Below are positions 17,084 to 25,860 of a DNA stretch of 64,000 nucleotides, one piece after another. The notes under the pieces were generated by a model. It was not told the origin of the DNA, made no database searches, and saw only the letters and a list, made by a program, of their open reading frames with translations. The position numbers and the translations under genes were made by a program. The DNA comes from CAVQSS01 sp963746605. GTDB taxonomy: Bacteria > Desulfobacterota > RBG-13-43-22. Each line of letters begins with the position of its first letter. Position 1 is the first letter of the stretch. Location: positions 1 through 64,000 of the forward strand of contig CAVVCH010000009.1 of NCBI GenBank assembly GCA_963746605.1, given 5' to 3'.

Positions 17084-18586
17084 TTATTTTTTTTCTCCTT
17101 TATTTCGATCGGCCAGCCATTCGGTCAGTTCCTGGAGATTCTTCCGCAAATACCATCGTCCGTGGGCAAAGACGCCGTAATCAGCGCCCATCATGGCCGA
17201 AGCGAAACGGGTGGAGTTGCCAAAAAACAGCCATTGTTCCATCCATTTCTTCTCCACGGCCTCATCAAAAGGGCTGCTTTTCTGGGCCAATCCTTTAGCC
17301 AACCCCTGGTCCCAGGCGGCCGTCATCACTTCCGTGGCCGCCAAGGTCATCTGGTTCGAGGTTTGAATGGTGTTCTCCAACCGCTGGAAATGCCCGGCCA
17401 CCCAGGCCTGGCTGTGGCAGGACAGACAGACCTGCTGCATGGTCTTGAGCCGCTGCGCCTGTTCTTTTTCATCGATCAGGAAGGGAGTCGCCTGATCCCC
17501 GTTGAAATCGGTGGGCAGGGGCAGCCCGGCTTTGTTTTTGATGATCGTGGTATCCGCCGATTTCGGGTGGGCATGGGCATAGATGAGCCCGAAGAGCCTC
17601 CAGGGCAGCCGATCGTTCATTCGATGGGTCCTTTCGGCCACCGTCCGGCCGCCATCCCCGGTGATCAGACTCACATGGCAGGCGGCGCAGGTGGGGGCGG
17701 TGAAATCCTTCCCCACCTTCCAGGGGACGCTCTTAAAATCCCAGTCCTTGTTCAGGGAGGCGTGCAGGGTGCCGTGTTTGCTCACCTCGTACACCGGAGA
17801 GGCCGGAACATCGGGACCTTTGTGGCATTTGGAACAGGCATAGGGTTTACGGGCCACCTCGATGGAAAAGCCGTGGCGGCTGTGACAGGCCCCGCAGGAA
17901 CCGAGACTGCCGTCGGGGTTGACCCGGCCTACCCCCTGGCTGGGCCAGCCGGTCAGGACCGGAAAACTCATCTCGCCCTGGGAGGTCTCCCGTTTCTGCA
18001 ACCCTTTGACCTCCACCACCGTCCCATGGCAAAAGAGGCAGGAGTCGGCGTTGGTCTGGTCGCTCGGCTTGGTCCACTGCATCCGGTTCTCCCGGAACGA
18101 CCCGGAGGCATTCACCTCTTCCACCAGGCTGTGATAAACCGGGTTGTTCATCAAATTGCCGTAGGCCTTGGACATCAGGTTTTGACCGTATTGCTGGACT
18201 TCCTGGGAATGGCAGGCGGCGCAATCCTCCGGGGTCACCACCACGTGGACCTGATAGCCGTTGTGTTCGAAGGAGTCTTTATGCCGGGAGGAATTTTGGG
18301 TATGGCATTCGGCGCAGCCCACCACCGATCCGGCCAGCGTTTCAGCAATTTTATCGGTGGAGACCCGCCGTTCCGGTTTGGATTTTTTCAGTCCCTCCCG
18401 GGGCGTCATCCGGGCGTGGCGGCTGTTTTCCCAGTCCTGCACCAGACCGGGGGTTAACTCCCGGTGGCAGGAAAGGCATTCCTGGGTAGAATCACTTACA
18501 ACCACCTGTTTTTTAGGAGAAGCCGCCATAACAGAAACGGCCGCCAGCAGGAAAGCCGTCAACAACCCCGCCATCGCTTTACGCAT
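17084..18586 (-). CDS. Octaheme c-type cytochrome, hydroxylamine oxidoreductase-like
   Basis: An exported protein of 500 residues with a signal peptide ending at VSVMAAS and eight CxxCH haem sites (CLSCH, CAECH, CAACH, CLFCH, CGACH, CSKCH, CAACH, CLSCH). Number and spacing, together with HPKSADTTIIKN before the last haem, fit the octaheme HAO family. The ATG at 18586 is chosen because AAAAGGAG precedes it at good spacing; a start 21 bp upstream is also in frame. HAO relatives in non-nitrifiers usually reduce nitrite or hydroxylamine rather than oxidise. Whether the P460 cross-linking Tyr is present cannot be decided by eye. It is periplasmic and has no quinol partner nearby. Confidence 0.85.
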   Translation of the reverse strand: MRKAMAGLLTAFLLAAVSVMAASPKKQVVVSDSTQECLSCHRELTPGLVQDWENSRHARMTPREGLKKSKPERRVSTDKIAETLAGSVVGCAECHTQNSSRHKDSFEHNGYQVHVVVTPEDCAACHSQEVQQYGQNLMSKAYGNLMNNPVYHSLVEEVNASGSFRENRMQWTKPSDQTNADSCLFCHGTVVEVKGLQKRETSQGEMSFPVLTGWPSQGVGRVNPDGSLGSCGACHSRHGFSIEVARKPYACSKCHKGPDVPASPVYEVSKHGTLHASLNKDWDFKSVPWKVGKDFTAPTCAACHVSLITGDGGRTVAERTHRMNDRLPWRLFGLIYAHAHPKSADTTIIKNKAGLPLPTDFNGDQATPFLIDEKEQAQRLKTMQQVCLSCHSQAWVAGHFQRLENTIQTSNQMTLAATEVMTAAWDQGLAKGLAQKSSPFDEAVEKKWMEQWLFFGNSTRFASAMMGADYGVFAHGRWYLRKNLQELTEWLADRNKGEKK

Positions 18587-18617
18587 CCCGGGTCTCCTTT
18601 TTCCCATATCTGATAAC

Positions 18618-18767
18618 CTCGCAAAAAGTCAAAAGACGACTTTCTGCTCGGCGGGGGATCACGCCTTAGGCGTGACTCCCCCGCCATTGGAAGTGAATTC
18701 CAATGGTGCCACCCTCACCCCAGCCCGGCGCTTATTCGCGCTCGGGCTGCTGACGGACTTTTGCGAG
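18618..18767. mobile_element. Composite palindromic (MITE-like) element of about 150 bp
   Basis: The ends are inverted copies: CTCGCAAAAAGTC on the left and GACTTTTGCGAG on the right. Inside lie successive hairpins: AAAGTC/GACTTT (18624-18643), a 16-bp-arm G/C stem at 18650-18685, CCATTGGA/TCCAATGG at 18684-18706, and CAGCCCG/CGGGCTG with inner GCGC pairs at 18721-18749. A last dyad at the right end, GACGGAC/GTCCGTC (18752-18773), straddles the boundary. It has no coding capacity and sits 6 bp from the korB stop. It looks like a non-autonomous mobile or REP-type element, and would also act as a terminator. Confidence 0.65.
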
Positions 18768-18773
18768 TCCGTC

Positions 18774-19628
18774 TTATTGGAAGCTCTCTAAAATCCGGCC
18801 GAACCGCTCCCCGTCGACCCCCCGGTGGATAATCGGACCGGCCGACAAGGCCGCCAGGTGGGATTCGTACGTGGGCCGGGTGTTCTCATAGAGGATGCCC
18901 ACGGGGATTCGATCCCCCCATTCTCGGGATTTGGCTAACGCCTCCTCCCAGCGCTGGGGGTCATAAGAGGGGGGTAATTCATAGCACCTTTTTTTGTACC
19001 AGCCGTAGGTGTTGACTTTGTTAAAGGAGACACAGGGCTGCAGGATGTCCACCAGGGAGAAGCCGGGATGCCGGACGGCCTGAACGATCAATCCCACCAG
19101 GTGGTCCTCCATTCCGGAAAACCCCCGGGCCACGAACCCGGCCTGCATGGCCACGGCCACCAGAACCGGGTTGAAAGGAGCGGCCGGTACGCCTTCCGGC
19201 TGGGCTTTGGTGATGAAACCTTCCTCGGTCGTCGGACTGGCCTGCCCTTTGGTCAAGCCGTAAATCTGGTTGTTGTGAACCAGCAGAGTCAGGTCGATGT
19301 TGCGCCGGATGGCCGCCAGGAAATGATTGCCTCCCTCGCCGTAATTGCAGCCGTCCCCGCTTTCGGCGATCACCGTCAAGTCCGGGTTGACCAGTTTGGC
19401 CCCGGTGGCCACCGGCAGTGCCCGGCCGTGAAGGCCGTTGAAAACATTGGCCCTCAAATAATGGGGCGCCTTGGCCGCCTGGCCGATGCCGGACACCAGC
19501 AGGACCTGGTGCGGTTCCAGTTCCAAGGCGGCCAGGGCCTTTTTGACCGCCGTCAGAATGGAATGGTTTCCGCAACCCGGACACCAGGCTGTTTCAAAAT
19601 TTCCGTAATCCTCCCAGCGGACCGTCAT
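18774..19628 (-). CDS. 2-oxoacid:ferredoxin oxidoreductase, beta subunit
   Basis: The 284-residue thiamine-diphosphate subunit has WCPGCGNHSI, then the ThDP/Mg motif region GDGCNYGEGGNHFLAAIRRNIDL and NNQIYGLTKGQASPT. It pairs with the alpha-gamma fusion encoded directly upstream (4-bp overlap) to oxidise a 2-oxoacid to its acyl-CoA with ferredoxin. The acid (2-oxoglutarate or another) cannot be set from sequence alone; the KorB-like motif favours 2-oxoglutarate. A delta (ferredoxin) subunit is absent from the neighbourhood. Confidence 0.92.
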   Translation of the reverse strand: MTVRWEDYGNFETAWCPGCGNHSILTAVKKALAALELEPHQVLLVSGIGQAAKAPHYLRANVFNGLHGRALPVATGAKLVNPDLTVIAESGDGCNYGEGGNHFLAAIRRNIDLTLLVHNNQIYGLTKGQASPTTEEGFITKAQPEGVPAAPFNPVLVAVAMQAGFVARGFSGMEDHLVGLIVQAVRHPGFSLVDILQPCVSFNKVNTYGWYKKRCYELPPSYDPQRWEEALAKSREWGDRIPVGILYENTRPTYESHLAALSAGPIIHRGVDGERFGRILESFQ

Positions 19629-21301
19629 GCCTCCTCCAACCCTCTCAGGATATACTCCGGGGTGATCGGCCAGCCGTCATAGCGCCGGATCTGCCGCCGA
19701 ATCTGAAATCCGGTTTCCTGCCGCAGCAGTCTGGCGAACTGACCGGTGGCATTGCCTTCGATCGACACGACCTCCCCGGCCTGCTGTAGATGGGAAAAAA
19801 AATGATCGGGATTTAAAGGCCAGACCTGGGAAAAATGCAGCACCCCCACCGATCGCCCCGCGGTCCTCAAGGCCGCCGCGGCTTCCAGGACCGAACCCCG
19901 GTTGGAGCCCCAAGTCACCAGCAGCAGCTCCGAGTGGAGATCGCCCGTTACCTCCGGGGGAACCACCCGGTCTTTCAACAGGGCCGATTTTTTCGACCGC
20001 TTTTCCACCATCTGGATCCGGACGGATAGATCTTCGGTCAGGTGCCCGTCTTCGGTGTGCTCGTCGCTGTCGGCTACAACCAGCTGCTTGCTCAAGCCGG
20101 GGCGCAGCCGCGGGGAGACCCCCTCCGGGGTGAAGGCATAGCGGTGATACGTTCCGGACGCCGGTTCAGCCCCTGCCGGGGGTGCGGGAGGCAACGGCGT
20201 CGGGTCGAAAGGGATGACATCCCGATAGGAATCGGCCAGGAACTGATCGGTCAGCACAAAAACCGGCCCCTGGGACAGTTCAGCTATTTCCAGTGCCCGG
20301 CGGGTGATCCGGAAACATTCTTCCACCGATCCCGGGGCGAAGACGGCCCGGGGAAACTCGCCGTGCCCGGCATGCAGCACCAGTTCCAGGTCCCCCTGTT
20401 CGGTCCGGGTCGGCAGTCCGGTGGCCGGACCGGGTCTTTGGGCGACCACGATGACCAGCGGAGTTTCGGTCATGCCGGCCAGACTGACCCCTTCAGTCAT
20501 TAAGTCGAACCCCCCGCCCGAAGTGGCCACCATGCTGGGCGCCCCGGCAAAGGAGGCCCCCAGGGCCATATTGATCACGGCAATCTCATCTTCGGCCTGC
20601 TCGACGACGATCCCCAGCGAAGAAGCCTGGGCCGCCAGGGTGAGCCCGATGGAGGTGGAGGGAGACATGGGATAGAAGGAAAAAAACTTCAATCCGGCCG
20701 AAAGGGCCCCCAGGGCGATGGCCTCATTGCCGTTCAGCAGGAGCCGGGCCGGTCGTTCGGGCGCCGGAGGCAGGGGGGGAAAGGAAACGGATTGTTGTTG
20801 GGTCCAGGAAAAAGCCTGTTGCAGGGCCTGGTGGTTGGCTTCCAGGGTCGCGGGGTTTTTGGCGCCGAAAAAATCTGCGGCGGCCTGAGCCGCCCGGGTC
20901 CCCGGCAGACCCAGCAGGGAGGCGACGATCCCCAGGGCGGTCATGTTCCAGTACCGCTCCGGGGCCAAATCCGGATAAGGGATTCGCAGGCAGCGACCTT
21001 CCGGCGCCTCCCAGCGCTGATCCAGCAGGATGACGCCCTGCCCGCTTAACTCCCCCCGGTGAAGTTCCACGGTCAAGGGGTCCAGGGCTACCAGGATGTC
21101 GATCCGTTCCTGAGGCGCCTGCAGTTCGAGCCGCGAGGTCCGGAGACGAAAGGTATTGTGCCCCCCCCGGATCCGGGATTGATAATCCTGGGTGACGACG
21201 ATCGAATAGCCGCACCGGACCAGGATCTTGGCCAAAAGCTGTCCGATGGTCACCAGGCCCTGGCCGGCTTCACCCCCGATGACGATATTGACCGAATCCA
21301 T
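19625..21301 (-). CDS. 2-oxoacid:acceptor oxidoreductase, fused gamma-alpha subunit
   Basis: A 558-residue fusion. Residues 1-185 are the gamma domain (IVIGGEAGQGLVTIGQLLAK, SRIRGGHNTFRL). Residues 187-558 are the alpha domain: LLLNGNEAIALGALSAG, the YPMSPST loop, and VVEQAEDEIAVINMALGASFAGA. This order is common for KorA. It forms the enzyme with the beta subunit overlapping its end. The ferritin-like gene lies 20 bp upstream on the same strand, so the three may be one transcript. Confidence 0.92.
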   Translation of the reverse strand: MDSVNIVIGGEAGQGLVTIGQLLAKILVRCGYSIVVTQDYQSRIRGGHNTFRLRTSRLELQAPQERIDILVALDPLTVELHRGELSGQGVILLDQRWEAPEGRCLRIPYPDLAPERYWNMTALGIVASLLGLPGTRAAQAAADFFGAKNPATLEANHQALQQAFSWTQQQSVSFPPLPPAPERPARLLLNGNEAIALGALSAGLKFFSFYPMSPSTSIGLTLAAQASSLGIVVEQAEDEIAVINMALGASFAGAPSMVATSGGGFDLMTEGVSLAGMTETPLVIVVAQRPGPATGLPTRTEQGDLELVLHAGHGEFPRAVFAPGSVEECFRITRRALEIAELSQGPVFVLTDQFLADSYRDVIPFDPTPLPPAPPAGAEPASGTYHRYAFTPEGVSPRLRPGLSKQLVVADSDEHTEDGHLTEDLSVRIQMVEKRSKKSALLKDRVVPPEVTGDLHSELLLVTWGSNRGSVLEAAAALRTAGRSVGVLHFSQVWPLNPDHFFSHLQQAGEVVSIEGNATGQFARLLRQETGFQIRRQIRRYDGWPITPEYILRGLEEA

Positions 21302-21321
21302 GAGGCCCTCCGGGTCTTGTC

Positions 21322-21858
21322 TCAGCCCGCCCCTTCCAATCCGGCCCGCTCTTTTTCCATGAACCAGCCTTCAGGATCCGAAAGATAGTAATGGGTATCC
21401 CGAAGAGCCTGGGAATGTCCTTTTTCTTCCAGGATCATCTGAGCCAGAAAGGCCTTCTCCAGCGGATCAATGGCCTTAGCTAACTGGTTTTCGTAGAACT
21501 CAACGCTCCGCAGCTCAAAATCCAGGGCGAGTTTCAGGGCATCGAGGTCGTTGCTGCCCGCAATGCCGGCCTGCCGGTAGCGGGTCGTCAGTTCCCGAAA
21601 AACCTCCCCCAGATCCTGATAGGGACATTGAAGATTTTTCCAGTCCTCGGACCAATGTTGATCCTTGGTCAGGGAATCAGAAATCTTCCGGATGCGTTCC
21701 AGATGGACGATTTCGTCCTCAATGAGCAGGCGAAAGATCTCTTTCCCCAGCGGGTTCTCCGAAGTGGAGCTGGCCTTTTCATAAAAGGCCCGGCCCTTTT
21801 CTTCCATCTCCTGGGCCGTGCAAAGCATCTGAATGAAGCGTTCTTTGCTTTCTGTCAT
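21322..21858 (-). CDS. Ferritin-like (rubrerythrin-type) di-iron protein
   Basis: A 178-residue four-helix protein with Glu-rich helices: AQEMEEKGRAFYE, IEDEIVHLERI, LDFELRSVEFYE and ILEEKGHSQAL. The paired E...ExxH pattern is that of the rubrerythrin-like ferritin superfamily; there is no rubredoxin tail. It probably protects against peroxide or handles iron. It is the first gene of a likely transcript with the oxidoreductase subunits. Confidence 0.85.
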   Translation of the reverse strand: MTESKERFIQMLCTAQEMEEKGRAFYEKASSTSENPLGKEIFRLLIEDEIVHLERIRKISDSLTKDQHWSEDWKNLQCPYQDLGEVFRELTTRYRQAGIAGSNDLDALKLALDFELRSVEFYENQLAKAIDPLEKAFLAQMILEEKGHSQALRDTHYYLSDPEGWFMEKERAGLEGAG

Positions 21859-22045
21859 GGTCTCCTCGTCGAATTCTGGGTGGTTTCCTGGGCGGAGCGA
21901 ATAGGTCCCGCCCTGTCAGTCGGTTTATTTTCAGGATAACAAAACTCGGGAACGAGTGCAACAGAGAGTTGGTTCTTCGTCCTTTTCGGCGTCCGGCGAA
22001 CCGGCCGCCCGCCCAAAGGGCGAATCACCAAACATCAATCCATTG

Positions 22046-22618
22046 CTACCAGTCTTCGCATAGCAATTCGAATTGGTCCCGCTGATGGTCACAGGCGGGA
22101 CACTTATCCGGGGCCTCGCGGCCCTCCTCCAGGTAGCCGCAGTTGCGGCAGCGCCAGGTGACGACTTTATCTTTCTTAAAAACCGTGCCGTTTTTGATAT
22201 TAGCCAAGAAGCCGAGGTAGCGTCGTTCGTGTTGTTTTTCGGCCACGGCGATGGACTCGAAAATCTTGGCGATCTCCTCAAATCCTTCCTCCTTAGCCAC
22301 CCTGCCAAAGGACGGGTACATATCCGTCCACTCGTAATTCTCTCCCCCGGCGGCTTCTTTGAGGTTTTCCGCCGTGGTCCCTATGACCCCGGCCGGAAAT
22401 TTCGCCTGAATCTCCACTTCCCCCCCCAACAGCAGTTTAAATAACCGCTTGGCGTGTTCCTTCTCCTGATTGGCCGTTTCTTCAAAGATATACTGGATCT
22501 GGACATACCCTTCTTTTTTGGCCTGACTGGCAAAATAGGTATAGCGGTTCCGGGCCTGCGATTCACCGGCAAAGGCGGTTAGCAGGTTTCTTTCCGTTTT
22601 GGACCCTTTTAATTCCAT
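22046..22618 (-). CDS. rbr: Rubrerythrin
   Basis: A 190-residue peroxidase of anaerobes. The ferritin-like di-iron domain (FAGESQARNRY, ANQEKEHAKRLF, VAEKQHERRY) is followed by a rubredoxin domain with CRNCGYLEEG and CPACDHQRDQFEL. It reduces H2O2 with electrons from rubredoxin. It lies directly after the Fur/PerR gene (36 bp) on the same strand, the usual PerR-rbr arrangement, so peroxide control is likely. Confidence 0.96.
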   Translation of the reverse strand: MELKGSKTERNLLTAFAGESQARNRYTYFASQAKKEGYVQIQYIFEETANQEKEHAKRLFKLLLGGEVEIQAKFPAGVIGTTAENLKEAAGGENYEWTDMYPSFGRVAKEEGFEEIAKIFESIAVAEKQHERRYLGFLANIKNGTVFKKDKVVTWRCRNCGYLEEGREAPDKCPACDHQRDQFELLCEDW

Positions 22619-22654
22619 AATTATCGCTCCTTTCCCTGGATATCTATACTCACG

Positions 22655-23068
22655 CTAATGGCTCTTTTGCTTTTTGGTCTTACACCGTGGACAAAGTCCG
22701 ACAAATTCCAGGCGGCAGCTTAAAAGCTCATAATCCGTCTCTAAAGCAACCTTTTTTTCCATTTCTTGTGGATAGTCAATCAGCAGGTCTTTAACTTGCC
22801 CGCATTGTACGCACCGCAAGTGAAAATGGTCGTCCGTATTCCCATCATAGCGGCGCTGGTTGCCGGTCCCATCCAACCGCAGGATCTGATTTTGTCCGGC
22901 CATTAATTCCAGGTTGCGGTAGATAGTCCCCAAGCTGATTTTGGGAAGTTTTTTTCTAACCAGGGCATGGACCTCATCAGCGGTCGGGTGAGAAGAAACT
23001 TTTCTGATTTCTTCCAAAATGACCAGACGCTGTTTGGTGGTCCTGGTTTTCTTTTCCTTAATTTCCAT
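22655..23068 (-). CDS. Fur family regulator, PerR-like
   Basis: A 137-residue protein with an N-terminal winged helix (SHPTADEVHALVRKKLPKISLGTIYRNLELM) and a metal-binding dimer domain with DDHFHLRCVQCGQVKDL and a second Cys pair CPRC, forming the structural zinc site. The link to the rubrerythrin gene 36 bp downstream argues for peroxide sensing (PerR) rather than iron (Fur); that choice is inferred. No obvious PerR box could be picked out by eye. Confidence 0.9.
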   Translation of the reverse strand: MEIKEKKTRTTKQRLVILEEIRKVSSHPTADEVHALVRKKLPKISLGTIYRNLELMAGQNQILRLDGTGNQRRYDGNTDDHFHLRCVQCGQVKDLLIDYPQEMEKKVALETDYELLSCRLEFVGLCPRCKTKKQKSH

Positions 23069-23122
23069 ACGTTTTTGCTTCCGTCACGCCTTCAAATAGT
23101 CAGGAATGGATTTCGTTTCGGT

Positions 23123-23860
23123 TCAGGCCTCCGCCCCGCCGGATACGGAAATAATTTCACCGGTCAAATAATCGGATTGATCGGAGGAAAGGAAGGCCAC
23201 CACCCGGACCACATCCTGAACGCGGGCGATCCGGCCCAAGGGAACGCTCTTCAGAAGTTCCTTGAGGATGTCGTCGTTGCCCCAAAAGGGCCTGGAAAAA
23301 TCGGTTTCCACCATTCCAGGGGCCACAGCGTTGACCCGAATCCCGTAAGAGGCCAATTCCTTGGCCAGGACCTTGGTTAGCATGTTCAGGCCCGCCTTGG
23401 CGATCCCGTAAATACCCATGCCGGGGGCGGCCCGGTGCCCGGCGATGGAACTGAGGTTGACGATGGCTCCACCTTTGGTTTTCAGCAGGGGAAAGGCTTG
23501 GCGGCAGCACAAAAAGGCCGACTTCAAATTTCCTTCCAAAATCTTGTCCCAGAGAGCGATATCCGCTTCAACGGTGGAGGGGGTGAAGATATTCATCCCC
23601 ATATTGTTGACCAGGATATCCAGACTGCCAAAGGCATCCCGGACGGTACTGAACAGTTGTTCCACCTCTTCGGCCTTGCCCAGGTGGGCCGCCACGGTAA
23701 CCACCTCACCCAGCTCTTCCCGGGCCTTCACCAAATTGGCTTCCTTTCGTCCGCAAATGGCCACCTTGGCGCCCGCTTCGACAAAATAGCGGGCAATCCC
23801 CAGTCCGATCCCACGCGAACCTCCAGTAATCAAGATACGCTTACCGACAAAATCATCCAT
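23123..23860 (-). CDS. SDR family oxidoreductase (3-oxoacyl-ACP reductase type)
   Basis: A 245-residue Rossmann enzyme with TGGSRGIG (cofactor glycine motif), NNMG, catalytic Ser in VNLSSIAGHRA and the Tyr-x3-Lys pair YGIAKAG. Arg/Lys near CGRKEANL favour NADP(H). The start at 23860 follows AAGGAGAAGG; a longer in-frame start overlaps cysS. The substrate is unknown; the FabG-like class is broad. It follows cysS on the same strand. Confidence 0.9.
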   Translation of the reverse strand: MDDFVGKRILITGGSRGIGLGIARYFVEAGAKVAICGRKEANLVKAREELGEVVTVAAHLGKAEEVEQLFSTVRDAFGSLDILVNNMGMNIFTPSTVEADIALWDKILEGNLKSAFLCCRQAFPLLKTKGGAIVNLSSIAGHRAAPGMGIYGIAKAGLNMLTKVLAKELASYGIRVNAVAPGMVETDFSRPFWGNDDILKELLKSVPLGRIARVQDVVRVVAFLSSDQSDYLTGEIISVSGGAEA

Positions 23861-23877
23861 CGCCTTCTCCTTCAAAT

Positions 23878-25356
23878 CTATTCGTCCAAAACCCACTCCG
23901 TCCCCTGGGGGTTGTCCTTGAGGGTAACCCCCATTTCCCGGAGCTGGGCGCGCAGCTCGTCGGCCCGGGCCCAGTCTTTTTCCTTTCGAGCCTGAACCCG
24001 TTTGGAAATCAAATCTTCGATGCCTGGTCTGGACAACCCGCGGCGTTCCAAAGCCCGCTCTCTTTCCTGATGAAAAAAATCGTCCAAGGGCCGATTCAGA
24101 ATACCCAGGAGCCAGCCGGCGGCTTTCAAAACACCAGCGGCCTTGACCAGGGAGTCCTTGGAAGCTCCGCCGGTTTTAAGACTCAGACTATCCAGCAGGC
24201 GATTCAGTTTGCGCGAAAGATCGTGAAAGTACCCCAGGGCTTGGGCGGTATTGAAATCATCCTCCAGGGCCTCGTCAAATTTTTCCTTGAATTGCCCGAC
24301 CAGTCCCTCCAGTTCCTGGATTTTTTCCTTCGACCAATCCCCTGCTCCCCCCCGCTGCCAGCGTTCTTCCGGTTGTTCCAAGTCTTTGACCAGTTGGTAT
24401 AGACGGTGGAGATGATTCTGAGCCTCCTGCAAGGCCTCCTCCGAATAATCCAGCGGGGTACGGTAATGCCGTGACAGCAAAAACAAACGAACCGCTTCGG
24501 GATGGAAACGCCGGACCATCTCCCGAATGGTTAAGAAATTACCCAGCGATTTGGACATTTTTTCGCCCCGGATGGTGACAAAACCGTTATGGACCCAGTA
24601 CCGGGCCAGAGGACGACCCGAGGCGGCCATGGATTGGGCCTGCTCATTTTCATGATGAGGGAAAATCAGATCCTGCCCGCCTCCATGAATGTCGAAAGTC
24701 TCCCCCAGGTACTTGGAGCTCATGGCTGAACACTCGATATGCCATCCCGGCCGTCCCGGACCCCAGGGGCTTTCCCAGGTCGGCTCACCCTGTTTTCCGG
24801 CTTTCCAGAGGACAAAGTCCATGGGGTGGCGTTTGCGGGGGTCCACTTCGATCCTCGCCCCGGCCTGCATTTCCTCCAGGTTTCTCCCGGAAAGCCGTCC
24901 GTAGGGCCTAAAATGTTCTACCGCGAAAAAAACATCCCCGTCAACGGCGTAAGCCGTCCCCAGATCAATCAATTTCTGAACCAAGGCGATGATTTCCGGG
25001 ACATGGCGGGTGGCCCGGGGTTCCACCTCGGGAGACAACACCCCCAAACCTTCCATGTCCTCTCTAAATTCTTCAATGTACTTTTCCGCCAATTGCTCGG
25101 CCTGGACCCCTTCCTGATTAGCCCGGGCGATGATCTTGTCGTCAATGTCGGTAAAGTTTCGGACGTAGGTCACCTCATACCCTTGGGAGCGGAGGAACCG
25201 AACGATCACATCGAAAACGATCATAGACCGGGCATGGCCGATATGACAACTGTCATAGACGGTCACCCCGCAGACATAGATCCCCACCTGGGGGGGATTC
25301 AAAGGAACAAAATCTTCCTTTTGACGGGTTTGGGAATTGTAAATCCTTAACGACAT
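23878..25356 (-). CDS. cysS: Cysteinyl-tRNA synthetase
   Basis: A class I synthetase of 492 residues with YVCGVTVYDSCHIGHARS (HIGH motif and one zinc Cys), GWHIECSAM, HHENEQAQS and the KMSKS loop (GEKMSKSLGNF). The C-terminal helical DALR-like domain is present and the length is normal. It lies in a minus-strand block downstream of ispD-ispF, 21 bp after ispF. Confidence 0.97.
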   Translation of the reverse strand: MSLRIYNSQTRQKEDFVPLNPPQVGIYVCGVTVYDSCHIGHARSMIVFDVIVRFLRSQGYEVTYVRNFTDIDDKIIARANQEGVQAEQLAEKYIEEFREDMEGLGVLSPEVEPRATRHVPEIIALVQKLIDLGTAYAVDGDVFFAVEHFRPYGRLSGRNLEEMQAGARIEVDPRKRHPMDFVLWKAGKQGEPTWESPWGPGRPGWHIECSAMSSKYLGETFDIHGGGQDLIFPHHENEQAQSMAASGRPLARYWVHNGFVTIRGEKMSKSLGNFLTIREMVRRFHPEAVRLFLLSRHYRTPLDYSEEALQEAQNHLHRLYQLVKDLEQPEERWQRGGAGDWSKEKIQELEGLVGQFKEKFDEALEDDFNTAQALGYFHDLSRKLNRLLDSLSLKTGGASKDSLVKAAGVLKAAGWLLGILNRPLDDFFHQERERALERRGLSRPGIEDLISKRVQARKEKDWARADELRAQLREMGVTLKDNPQGTEWVLDE

Positions 25357-25377
25357 GGCAGTTCAGCACCCATTTGG

Positions 25378-25860
25378 CTATTGATTGATGAGGGCCACGG
25401 CGTAGGCGGCGATCCCCTCTTGCCGACCGCAAAACCCCAGTCCCTCGGAAGTGGTAGCTTTGATATGAATTTGGTCCGAAGAAATTTGCAGGCTTTCCGC
25501 CAGGGCCTGGCGCATGGAGGGGATAAAGTCCGCCAGTTTGGGCTGCTGGGCCACGATCGTGCTATCGAGGTAACCGATCTTCCAGCCTTCGGACCGGATC
25601 TTGGAATGGATGGTCTTTAAAAGGGTGAGGCTGGATGCCCCCTTATACTGTGGATCCGAATCCGGGAAATGCCGACCCAAATCTCCCAGCCCGGCGGCCC
25701 CCAGGAGGGCGTCTCCCACGGCGTGGGCCAGCACATCGGCATCGGAGTGCCCTTCCAGCCCAAGCGAATGAGGGATTTCGACCCCCCCCAGAATCAAGGC
25801 CCTTTCCGGAACCAGCCGGTGGACATCATAACCCAATCCCACTCGGAAAGGCGGGATCAC
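25378..25860 (-). CDS. ispF: 2-C-methyl-D-erythritol 2,4-cyclodiphosphate synthase
   Basis: The MEP-pathway isoprenoid enzyme of 160 residues. Metal ligands are in GYDVHRL and GHSDADVLAHAVGDALLGA; the CDP-binding and trimer motifs IHIKATTSEGLGF are present. It converts CDP-methylerythritol 2-phosphate to MEcPP. It overlaps ispD by 4 bp, so the pair is translationally coupled. Confidence 0.97.
   Translation of the reverse strand: MIPPFRVGLGYDVHRLVPERALILGGVEIPHSLGLEGHSDADVLAHAVGDALLGAAGLGDLGRHFPDSDPQYKGASSLTLLKTIHSKIRSEGWKIGYLDSTIVAQQPKLADFIPSMRQALAESLQISSDQIHIKATTSEGLGFCGRQEGIAAYAVALINQ

Noticed and set aside
17162..18457. 431-codon plus-strand frame opposite the octaheme cytochrome
   Set aside because: The cytochrome strand has eight haem motifs and a signal peptide; the antisense frame has none.
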